Positions 27,501 through 50,991 of a DNA stretch of 64,000 nt are shown piece after piece (position 1 is the stretch's first letter; each line of letters opens with the position of its first letter). Under the pieces are notes generated by a model. The model searched no databases, had not been told where the DNA came from, and saw only the letters and a program-made list of their open reading frames with translations. The DNA is from Thermoguttaceae bacterium (GTDB lineage: Bacteria > Planctomycetota > Planctomycetia > Pirellulales > Thermoguttaceae): the NCBI GenBank assembly GCA_017405595.1, contig JAFRAC010000026.1, positions 1-64,000 of the forward strand, given 5' to 3'. Position numbers and translations under genes: made by a program.

Positions 27501-30500
27501 TCCGCCCTTTCCCCCGGCGCTGTTGGCGCGGAAATCGGTGTCGGAAACGGTCAGTGCCCCGCCCGCCGAAACTGCTCCCCCCTGAGCCGCAGCGGCGTTA
27601 TTCTCGAAGGAGGAACCGGCGACGGAAAGAGAGCCGGCCGCATAAACCGCGCCGCCGTCAATTCCGGCGGAGTTATAGAGAAATTGGCACGAGACGATCG
27701 TGAGCGAATCGGCTTCGGAATAGATCGCCCCGCCGTTCTGATCGGTATCGCCGTATGCAAAGATCAGCCCGGTCAGCGTCACATCTCCGGCGCCGCTTTC
27801 GACCGTCATGATCCGGCCGTCCAGATTGGTGCCGTTAATCACCAAAGAGGGATCGCCGTCGCCGTTAAGGAGATCGGTCGCGTCGATTTTAATTCCGGAA
27901 GTGACCGTAATCGTTCCAAGACCCGCGTCAAGCAGAATTTCGCTCCCGGCAAGAGCCGGCAGGAATGTGACCGTTCCCGAACCGAGCGATTCGGCGTAGG
28001 CAATCGCTTCGCGCAGCGAGACGGCGTCGTCCTGGTCGTCAACGACATCACTGGCGGTGGTCACCGTCAGCTTGTCGTGGATAATCCCGGCGCCCAGTTC
28101 GTACGCGCCGATATCGACCGCGCCGTCGTAAACCCGGTCGTGCCCGTCAAGGTCGGTGGCAATGGCCGAGCCGTCGGCCTCACAGGCCAGTGAAACGTTC
28201 CCCATGTTGGCCGCCCAGTAGGCGGTGCCGGTCAGGCGGTAATCCTCGGTGTTTAAGCTTTCCGCTGATTCGACGGTGTCGTACACCTTGACAAAAAAGG
28301 CGTCAAGGAAATGCTGAAACGCATCTTCGCCGAAAAACGCCGACGTCTCCCCATCGTAGGTTACGGCAATCTCGGCGGCGGCGGTTTCGGTTTCGTAGGT
28401 GTAGACAACAAGATTATTCGCACTGCTCGCCTCGGACCATTCGTTGAAGGTCGAGACGTTGTTGTTCCCTGTAATGACATCGTGGTTGCCGGTGTAAAGG
28501 CAGATGTCGTACCCCTCGTACCCGCCCTTCGGGAAGGAAGAACCGGCATCGACGGCCCCGATATAGGAGGTGTTATTCAGAAGGATAATCGAGTTATTCA
28601 CCGTAATCAGGCCGTCCTTCGAAACGGCGCAAAGGCCGCCGCCGTGCGCATAGAAGGCGCGGTCCTTTGAGCGGGTCGACCAGGCGCTGTTCTTCGCAAC
28701 GGTCGAATTGGTGATGACCAGATCGGTATCCTGACAGATACCGCCGCCGAACGCCATCGCGTAAATCTGCGAGGAAGAAGTCTGCCTGAGCGAATCGGCC
28801 TGTGCCGTGTTGCGGACGACAAGCGAGTTGACCACGGAACCGGAACCGTAGATGCCGCCCCCCTTGGCAACCGCGTAAGTCTGCCCCGAAAAGGCCTGCG
28901 CCGTATTCCCGGTCACGACCGAGTGGGTCATCGTGAAATCGGCCGCGTAGATGCCGCCTCCGTAAGCGTCGGCGCGGTAGGCCGCGCTGGTGGTATATGT
29001 CGTGGCCAGGGCGGCGTTGTTCGAAACTGTCGTTCCCGAAAGGATGAGCGCGCCGGCCGCGTAGATGCCGCCGCCGTAGGCAAGCGCGTTTCCGGCGGAA
29101 AGCGAGGTGATCGTCGCCCGTGCGCTGTTTCCCGTAACAACACAGTCGGTCAGCGTGAGCGAAAGGGCCGTAGAATAAATGCCCCCGCCGCGCGCCAGAA
29201 CGCCGCCGGAAGAGACGGTTGCGGCCAGTCCGTTTTGAACGGTAATATTCTTAAGCTCGATCTCGGAAGTGCTGCCGCTCAGCGTAAAGACGCGCACGGC
29301 GCCCCCGCCGTCGACGGCAAAACCGCCCGCGAGGCCGGAAGCGTCGATCGTGACCGATTTTGCGACTTCGAGTGTGCCGAGCGAAGAGGAAAGGACACAC
29401 GTGCCTCCCGCCAAATCGGGATCGAAGGTAATGGTCGACGGAAGCCTGACGCCGCCGACCGTCGAACCGGCATAGTAGAGCGCCTCACGAAGCGAAACCG
29501 TGCTGTTCGACAGGTTGAATTCATCGTTGAGCGTATTCACCACCGTCAGGCCGCTCCACCCGGCGCTCACCTCGGGAGAACTGGGATCGGAGTCGGTGTA
29601 GGGACTGGCGCCGATCGCTTTCACGGTGAAATAGTATTTGTAATTCTGGTTCAGGTTCGTGAACGTGTACGACGTGTCGGTGGTCTGAACATAGTACTTG
29701 ACCTGACTCTTACTCGACCGCCAGGTGATCTGGTACGAATCGGCATGCTCGACGGCGTCCCACGAAAGAAGGATCGAATTTTCGCCGTCCACGACTTCGG
29801 CGGCGACATTTTCGGGAGCGGCCAGTTTGCCGGGAACCAGCGAAACTTCGTCGCTGAACTCCGAATCGTTAAAGGAAAGCCCCGTGTCGACCGCGCAGAC
29901 ACGGAAATGATAGGTGAGCGCGCCGTTCGCTCTGTAAAGCGTATAAGAGGTGTCGGACACGGAAACGTCGGTGTAGTTTGACTCGGTAATCGTCCAGTAG
30001 CGGAGCGTATAGCTGTCGGCATTTTCGACCGCGTCCCATTCGAGATAAATCGAAGAGGCGCTCAGCGCCGTCGCTTCGAGATTTTCGGGAACATCGAGGG
30101 TCTTCGGGTAAATCGAAATCACATCGCTGACATCGGAGGGCGCAAACTTCGGCTTCTCGGAATATGCCTGAATCGTGAAATACCACGTGGTATCGGCATT
30201 GGAGACCGTCATTTCGTAACTGACCGTACTCAGCTCGACTCGAGTCCAGTCAATCTGATCGGTACTGTAAGAAAGAACGTAGTAGTCGGCATTCGGAACC
30301 GATTTCCACGTCAGAACCAGTTCGGTCGGCGATTCGGCGGTCACACTGAAATTTTCGGGAGTCGCGAGCTTGCGCACATACGAATCGGTATACTCGTAAG
30401 CGCCCAAATCGACCGCGCCGCCGCTGATGCGCGGGTACCCTCCCAGATCGACAGTCCCCTTGACGTAACCGTTGTTGCCGATATCCACGGCCTGGGAATC

Positions 30501-31979
30501 GGCGGTCAGAATCAGGTCGACTTCGTCGGCGTTAACCAGAACGCCGTTTGCGTTAAAGCTCGGCGCGGCCGCAAAGAGCGGCAGACTGCCGTCGTAGGCG
30601 TATTCTCCCTCAACGGTGCTCCAGTCGGCGCCGGGAGAAATCACAAAGTAGCCGCGGCTGGTTGCCGTCGAAGACCTCGCAACATTCCCCCCTTTGGCAT
30701 TAAGGGCAATAATGCTGTTGTAAACATTGAGTGTCTGGGCGTTGAAAATACCGCTGCCGAGGAATCGCTGGGCCTCGGTCAGCGATCCGCCGACCGAATA
30801 ACTGTTCACCGAGGAATTGCCGGAAATCGTGCAGTTGTAAAGGTTCGCGATCCCCGTGTTATTGAGCGCCCCGCCGCCGGAATTCGCGTTAAGCGACGCC
30901 TGGGTGGCCGCATTGTTGTTGAAAAATTCGCTGCTGACAGCGGAAAGGGTTCCCGAATTGTAGACGCCCGCACCGAACGCGCGCCCGGAACTGGCGCTGT
31001 TTTCCGAAAAAACGGTGTTCGAGACGGAGGCGGAACCGGCATTATAGAGCCCGCCGCCGTAAACCGACATTGCCGAGGATGTGTAAGCCGCACTGTTGGC
31101 GGTAACCGACGAGTCCGAAAGAGAAAGCGTCGCGTCCTCGGCATTGTAAATGCCGCCTCCCGATTCGGTGGAGGAATTACCGGAAATTTCGGATCGGCTG
31201 ACAGCCATCTTTCCGGCGTTGTAGATCCCTCCCCCCAATCGGCCGCTGTATGCCGTGACGGTGTTCTGCGTTACCGCCGAGTCGTAAAGGGAAATCGACC
31301 CGTTCTGCCCGTTCCAGATTCCCCCCCCCTGCGCGCCGGTCGACATCGCCGTACTTCCGCTGGCGGCGTTGGCGGTAATCGTCATGTTCTTCAGGACAAG
31401 ATTCCCGCCGGCATTGTAGAGGCCGCCTCCGCAATAGGTCGCACCCGCACTCTCGCCCGTAATCGAGCCGCCGCGGAGTGTGAGATTTCCGAGGTTAACC
31501 TCCCCGTTTTCCACCTTCACGACCGTGGTGAACCCTGCAGCATCGATCGTCAGGGGATAGGCGCCGTATGCGACAATCGTCAGGGCCCCGTACTGGCTTG
31601 AATCGATGTCGATCGAAATCGCGTCATCGGCAGAGGAGTAGGAGAGGATATGTCCGCCGATCGAAGTGCGCAGGACGATAAGATCGTCGTCGGCCGTCGA
31701 GGCGGCGGTGCTGATTGCGTCTTTGAGGGCGCCGATTGAAAGGTCGTCGGCGTCGATTTCGATGATGTTGAGATCGGACCGTGACGAGGGGAGCGCGAAC
31801 TCTTCGTAGTTGGCGCAAATGTTCTGATAGTCGGTCGCCGTCACCGACAGAAGGAGCCGGTCTTCAAGCGATTCGAGCCGGAGCCGCTGATTCTTTAACG
31901 GGCGCTTTCCGCTCCCCTTCGCATCGGTGCTCCTTTGCTTTCCCTTAAGCCAATCGATCCGGGCAAACATCTTTTTCAT
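24582..31979 (-). CDS. Giant surface protein: beta-helices, FN3, cohesin-like and dockerin-like domains
   Basis: 2465 residues from the ATG at 31979 (GGAGAGAG six bases before). Residues 34-46 hold LRLESLEDRLLLS, the LEPR-XLL-type motif. Then come beta-helix 1 with a choice-of-anchor-Q-like end (VDLGAYEY, about 525), three FN3 domains (about 538-800), beta-helix 2 opened by VSLREALYYAG (about 827) and closed by VDIGAYELG (about 1289), beta-helix 3 opened by VSLREAIAYAES (about 1318) and closed by VDLGAYEC (about 1763). The C-terminal third has two units, each a cohesin-like sandwich (TTLSLRIHFNSDDLLFD; TTLSLRLYYDSSYFTID) followed by two dockerin-like calcium loops (FDIDGDGAVN, FDIDGDGAFN; FDIDGSGAVD, FDIDGDGIVK). 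It ends in an Ala/Pro-rich and acidic tail. Probably a secreted, calcium-stabilised cell-surface scaffold or adhesin. Its promoter is at 32095-32123. Confidence 0.9.
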   Translation of the reverse strand: MKKMFARIDWLKGKQRSTDAKGSGKRPLKNQRLRLESLEDRLLLSVTATDYQNICANYEEFALPSSRSDLNIIEIDADDLSIGALKDAISTAASTADDDLIVLRTSIGGHILSYSSADDAISIDIDSSQYGALTIVAYGAYPLTIDAAGFTTVVKVENGEVNLGNLTLRGGSITGESAGATYCGGGLYNAGGNLVLKNMTITANAASGSTAMSTGAQGGGIWNGQNGSISLYDSAVTQNTVTAYSGRLGGGIYNAGKMAVSRSEISGNSSTESGGGIYNAEDATLSLSDSSVTANSAAYTSSAMSVYGGGLYNAGSASVSNTVFSENSASSGRAFGAGVYNSGTLSAVSSEFFNNNAATQASLNANSGGGALNNTGIANLYNCTISGNSSVNSYSVGGSLTEAQRFLGSGIFNAQTLNVYNSIIALNAKGGNVARSSTATSRGYFVISPGADWSTVEGEYAYDGSLPLFAAAPSFNANGVLVNADEVDLILTADSQAVDIGNNGYVKGTVDLGGYPRISGGAVDLGAYEYTDSYVRKLATPENFSVTAESPTELVLTWKSVPNADYYVLSYSTDQIDWTRVELSTVSYEMTVSNADTTWYFTIQAYSEKPKFAPSDVSDVISIYPKTLDVPENLEATALSASSIYLEWDAVENADSYTLRYWTITESNYTDVSVSDTSYTLYRANGALTYHFRVCAVDTGLSFNDSEFSDEVSLVPGKLAAPENVAAEVVDGENSILLSWDAVEHADSYQITWRSSKSQVKYYVQTTDTSYTFTNLNQNYKYYFTVKAIGASPYTDSDPSSPEVSAGWSGLTVVNTLNDEFNLSNSTVSLREALYYAGSTVGGVRLPSTITFDPDLAGGTCVLSSSLGTLEVAKSVTIDASGLAGGFAVDGGGAVRVFTLSGSTSEIELKNITVQNGLAATVSSGGVLARGGGIYSTALSLTLTDCVVTGNSARATITSLSAGNALAYGGGIYAAGALILSGTTVSNNAALATTYTTSAAYRADAYGGGIYAADFTMTHSVVTGNTAQAFSGQTYAVAKGGGIYGSGSVVNSLVVRNTAQADSLRQTSSSQIYAMAFGGGICQDTDLVITNSTVAKNSAWSTRSKDRAFYAHGGGLCAVSKDGLITVNNSIILLNNTSYIGAVDAGSSFPKGGYEGYDICLYTGNHDVITGNNNVSTFNEWSEASSANNLVVYTYETETAAAEIAVTYDGETSAFFGEDAFQHFLDAFFVKVYDTVESAESLNTEDYRLTGTAYWAANMGNVSLACEADGSAIATDLDGHDRVYDGAVDIGAYELGAGIIHDKLTVTTASDVVDDQDDAVSLREAIAYAESLGSGTVTFLPALAGSEILLDAGLGTITVTSGIKIDATDLLNGDGDPSLVINGTNLDGRIMTVESGAGDVTLTGLIFAYGDTDQNGGAIYSEADSLTIVSCQFLYNSAGIDGGAVYAAGSLSVAGSSFENNAAAAQGGAVSAGGALTVSDTDFRANSAGGKGGAIYTSAGSAIRKSTLTSNTAAETGGALHAAGETSISDTVFSKNHAASGGAIGAEGTTTVSGGSLTGNTASENGGAVAASGALVVSYSRLSANSADADGGALYQSGATLKLINSQIDNNAANRGGALFLTAVAAADFRNATVTANSAGEAGGVYASSGTEADLYNTIAALNGAGADAAAEPGAALNAYAVLSGYTDWTNASEGHWTEYDSHYPLFNTALTNGFYTLSLTASQAIDQGINDDALDENGDPLSADILGKPRFVQTKTSSGGAIVDLGAYECQATDGRNIQQVYGKEDALTVLAGDEIALAIEHQVIKLFNDNEATTLSLRIHFNSDDLLFDPSNPGACNKTDLTGQGNWTVYSDTEDYDGDETTDSYLLMTWNNQNKLWGGDETTELFSALNFIVSSNLDPTQDYTTYVRFSAANLTANFQFLSTPIEISVDRVSFDIDGDGAVNISTDVNLLLRYMAGKTGTSLTDNLTYSASTRDAGAIKAYLDAYRDIFDIDGDGAFNASIDGELLVRYLAGFTGDTLLDGISFTSASARTNAAEIVSYIGSYLTGVAETVPAGTASQVITASIDTPVVAGSLVTLNLAHTITPTDDPLTATTLSLRLYYDSSYFTIDTSRISYYTTGLVGPALSPFIAGSDAANEDGDPATDSWIQITWNRESGWTWNSTQIASLLNASIRVADVSAGSDTEALVSTIHVTSLDRTADWTMDNVDIPITIIPSHFTGSESDELWLFDIDGSGAVDIATDGNLLMRYLIFGNVMSADGLLVDGVSTRGGEEILEYLNNYQKAFDIDGDGIVKLDTDVTYFMKFFAGYRGNDLLIPNPAKKATRKTGEALSAYIKKFIPADQRTDPVSAAALPKALSAEPAILLTSALPEITVAAPAAAPAAVLPAPTVPAASFAFSFAPSQKDVPAPEAAARLWEQSGNAGTEKPADDWFLPEFDTPLLPGDFFTPDPAEPFRFDTDWPEFF

Positions 31980-32094
31980 TATGGACTCTCTCCGCATGTT
32001 TCCCCCGCACGGCGGCAGGGGAAAACCAATCAATTCGAGCTGTCAGCTGAGACTGCCTTAAAACAAAGTTGTCTAGTTTACTCAATTTATATAT

Positions 32095-32123
32095 TTTATA
32101 CCAATTCCCAAGACCCCTGTCCA
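32095..32123 (-). promoter_or_regulatory. Promoter for the 2465-residue surface protein
   Basis: On the minus strand TGGACA (32118-32123), a 17-base spacer, then TATAAA (32095-32100), about 115 bases before the start codon. Confidence 0.6.
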
Positions 32124-32678
32124 GGCGCAATACCCCCTTATTTTAACATTTTAATCGACGCGGAAATCGAGGGAGGGGTTTGGCAGCGGAAAAACCCGTT
32201 ATTTTTCCACTTTTCCGCGGAACGGGGGACAAGTCCATTATAACCGGCATCCCCGTAAAGATCGTTAAACTTTCCGCGCATCCCTTTTCAGGGGACACCA
32301 CAGAAAAGCCCCTAGGGGCAAACCGCCCGAAAAGAAGATTTTTTCGGATTCACGGGGTTTCGGGGGAACGAAAAAATCCTCAAAACAGGAAACTGGGGTA
32401 AACTCGGTCTATGGAGATTCAGACAAAATCGTCCGGACCGCGGCAGGCAAGAAGCAATTTAACGTTTTTTGGGGAAAAACAAAAAAATTACTTCATATTG
32501 TTTACCGATAAAGGGACGAGGGAGTCTCTCCCTGCTCCGTAGGGATACTCCAGCCTGAACGCCCTGATTTGCCGGTTAGGCAAAACAGGCGTTTTCGGCG
32601 GACTGTGCGCGGTCTCTTTTCCGAAAAGGAGTCTCCCCGCACGATCTCGACTCAATCTACGAACAAAGGAACGGTGGT
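32124..32678. other. Leader region upstream of the 5460-residue gene, with a strong hairpin
   Basis: No gene seen. On the plus strand, 32560-32591 folds into a hairpin of about 12 pairs with one bulge and one mismatch; its tip is TTTGCC-GGTTA-GGCAAA. It lies about 90 bases before the start of the giant gene, where AAAGGAA precedes the ATG by 7 bases. I do not recognise a known riboswitch. No clear promoter was found on this strand. Confidence 0.5.
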
Positions 32679-49061
<16,383 letters not shown>

Positions 49062-49084
49062 TCGGCTTTCTGAAAATGATCCCC

Positions 49085-49129
49085 GAAAAAAACCTCCGTC
49101 TTCCGTTTCAGGGGAGGCGGAGGTCTTTT
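49085..49129 (+). terminator. Terminator after the 5460-residue gene
   Basis: Stem ACCTCCG (49092-49098) with CGGAGGT (49118-49124), extended by inner CTTCC/GGGGAG pairing, followed by CTTTTC. It is 31 bases past the stop. Confidence 0.7.
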
Positions 49130-49167
49130 CGTAAACATCGGGAAAAGGGAGAAAAAACAAGATCGAA

Positions 49168-49998
49168 ATGGAATGGGAAAGATGGGAATTCTTGAAGGTC
49201 GACGAAGCGGGAAACCCCGACGCCCTCACGACTCCGATCATTACGATGAAGAGGGATGACGACACGGCACTTGCGGTTGATCTTGTCGCCGCAGTACATT
49301 TTGCCGATGCGGGCTACTACCAGGAGCTGAACAGGCGGTTTGCCCGCTACGATGCTGTCTTGGTCGAAATGCTGGCTCCCAAAGGGACAACACTCGCACA
49401 AATCGCGGCATCGGCAAAACAGAAGCCCGCGAAATTCTCACGAATCGGATTTCTCGAAACACTTCAGCGTTCGATGGGACGCGCGCTGGGCCTTGTCAAT
49501 CAGCTCGACGCCATCGACTATTCCGCTCCCAACATGGTTCTGGCCGATATCGACGCCGAAACCCTTTTTGCACGAATCTCCGAAAACGGCGAAGCGGGGA
49601 AGTTTGTCCGGGAAACATTCTTCGGTTTGAAAGATTCGGAGAAGTCCGGCGCCGAACCGGACGAAACAGATTCGTCCGAGGGCAAAGGGGACCCCGCCGC
49701 ACCGGAACCGGGACTTCTCGATTTTCTCCTCGCCCGCGACAAACAGCGGCTCGCCCGCAGGGTCTTCGCCGTCGAGCTGGCGCGCAGCCTTCGCGAAGGA
49801 AACACACCTTTTGAACAATCTCTGATACGCGAACGCAATACGGTTCTTCTCGATGAACTGAAACGGCAAATCGAAAAAGGAAAGAAGACCATCGCCGTCT
49901 TTTACGGTTCCGCGCATATTCCCGACATCCGGGAACATCTCGAAGAGGCCGGATTTCGTGCGGTAAACGTTGAGTGTCTTACAGCGTGGAAGCTGTAA
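49168..49998 (+). CDS. TraB/GumN (TIKI-like) family protein
   Basis: 276 residues. Two blocks define the family: near the N-terminus DLVAAVHFADAGYYQELNRR followed by YDAVLVEML, and near the C-terminus TIAVFYGSAHIPDIREHLEE. The conserved His of the first motif and the G-S-A-H of the second are present; in the Tiki proteins these sit in the metal-dependent protease site. No signal peptide or transmembrane segment is visible, so it is probably cytoplasmic. The ribosome site (GGGAG) is rather far from the ATG. The family includes conjugation inhibitors and possible metalloproteases; the substrate here is unknown. It is placed right after the giant surface gene but behind a terminator. Confidence 0.85.
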   Translation: MEWERWEFLKVDEAGNPDALTTPIITMKRDDDTALAVDLVAAVHFADAGYYQELNRRFARYDAVLVEMLAPKGTTLAQIAASAKQKPAKFSRIGFLETLQRSMGRALGLVNQLDAIDYSAPNMVLADIDAETLFARISENGEAGKFVRETFFGLKDSEKSGAEPDETDSSEGKGDPAAPEPGLLDFLLARDKQRLARRVFAVELARSLREGNTPFEQSLIRERNTVLLDELKRQIEKGKKTIAVFYGSAHIPDIREHLEEAGFRAVNVECLTAWKL

Positions 49999-50077
49999 AG
50001 CGGCGGTCTTGACCGCTCAACACTCCTCTTCTCCGAAATGAAGAATGTATTTTTTCCGATTTTTCTCCCGAGACATA

Positions 50078-50106
50078 TTGCAAACAATCGTCTTTTAGTA
50101 TATACT
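50078..50106 (+). promoter_or_regulatory. Promoter for the H1-like gene
   Basis: TTGCAA (50078-50083), a 17-base spacer, then TATACT (50101-50106), the -10 lying inside the palindrome AGTATATACT. The leader is long, about 140 bases, and AT-rich. Confidence 0.5.
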
Positions 50107-50253
50107 TTCTGCAACTGGATAAAAAATACATTAGTGTATATTTGTTTTTCAGCGTGTTTCGCACCGCTTCGCAGGTCAGTCCAGCCGCAGCGTTCCGAAA
50201 CACACACACTGCAAAGGCCCGTGTTTTCCCGGGTAGAAAGGATTGTTTTTAAC

Positions 50254-50748
50254 ATGGCTAAGAAAGTTGTCAAAGCCGCCGCGAAAAAAGCAGCTCCGGC
50301 CAAGAAAGCCGCTCCCGCCGCCAAAAAGGCTGCCGTAAAGAAAGCCGCTCCGGCCAAAAAAGCCGCTGTAAAGAAGGCTGCCCCGGCCAAGAAAGCCGCT
50401 CCGGCGAAAAAGGCCGCCGCCAAGAAAGCTGCGCCCGCCAAGAAAGCAGCTCCGGTGAAGTCCTTCCTGTGCAACATGCGTATTGGCGCCGAAGACAAAG
50501 CCCGCATCCAGAAAGAAGCCGAAAAGGCCGGAAAGACTTTCCAGCAGTTCGCTCTCGAAGCTGTGTGCCGCCGTCTGGCCGGCCAGGCCCCTCTCAAGAA
50601 GGTTCCCCGCAAGCAGCTTGAAGGCTTCGACGCTGTCATCACCTGCCGCTTCACCGCCGCCCAAAAGAAAAAGGTCATCGCTGCCGCCAAGGCCGGTAAA
50701 ATGACGGTCTCGGCCCTGGTTCTGGGCGCCGTTTTCGGCAAATATTGA
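50254..50748 (+). CDS. Histone-H1-like protein with two ribbon-helix-helix-like segments
   Basis: 164 residues from the ATG at 50254. Residues 1-70 are almost only Lys, Ala and Pro in KKAAPAKKAA-type repeats, as in eukaryotic H1 tails, bacterial Hc1/AlgP-like proteins and some bacterial HU tails. Residues 71-108 (MRIGAEDKARIQKEAEKAGK, then TFQQFALEAVCRR) have the strand-helix-turn-helix wording of CopG-type proteins, and residues 126-162 (DAVITCRFTAAQKKKVIAAA, then KAGKMTVSALVLGAV) repeat the pattern. A single chain could therefore make its own RHH pair and bind DNA, with the basic tail wrapping or compacting it. It has its own promoter and a double terminator, so it is probably well expressed. 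A nucleoid role is inferred. Confidence 0.85.
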   Translation: MAKKVVKAAAKKAAPAKKAAPAAKKAAVKKAAPAKKAAVKKAAPAKKAAPAKKAAAKKAAPAKKAAPVKSFLCNMRIGAEDKARIQKEAEKAGKTFQQFALEAVCRRLAGQAPLKKVPRKQLEGFDAVITCRFTAAQKKKVIAAAKAGKMTVSALVLGAVFGKY

Positions 50749-50761
50749 TTCTCTCAACCAG

Positions 50762-50828
50762 ATCCGCTCTCTTTTGTGTGAGCGGATTCGGACAGAAGGG
50801 CCGCTCCTGTTTCGGGGGCGGCCCTTTT
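50762..50828 (+). terminator. Double hairpin terminator after the H1-like gene
   Basis: Hairpin 1: ATCCGCTC/GAGCGGAT (50762-50769 with 50780-50787). Hairpin 2: AAGGGCCGC/GCGGCCCTT (50796-50804 with 50818-50826) ending in TTTT. Confidence 0.85.
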
Positions 50829-50991
50829 GGCTTTCCATGTTCTTCTTCCGCGCCCTTGTTTTTGAAATCCGCTCCTGATAAACTGGAAAAAACCGCTGAG
50901 GCAGGCAATTCCCTGCCCGGAGGTTTTGCCGTTCTCCCTTTAAAGATTGAAGAGATTTCACGAAACGCGGTTATTTTTGAGAAGGTTCCCG

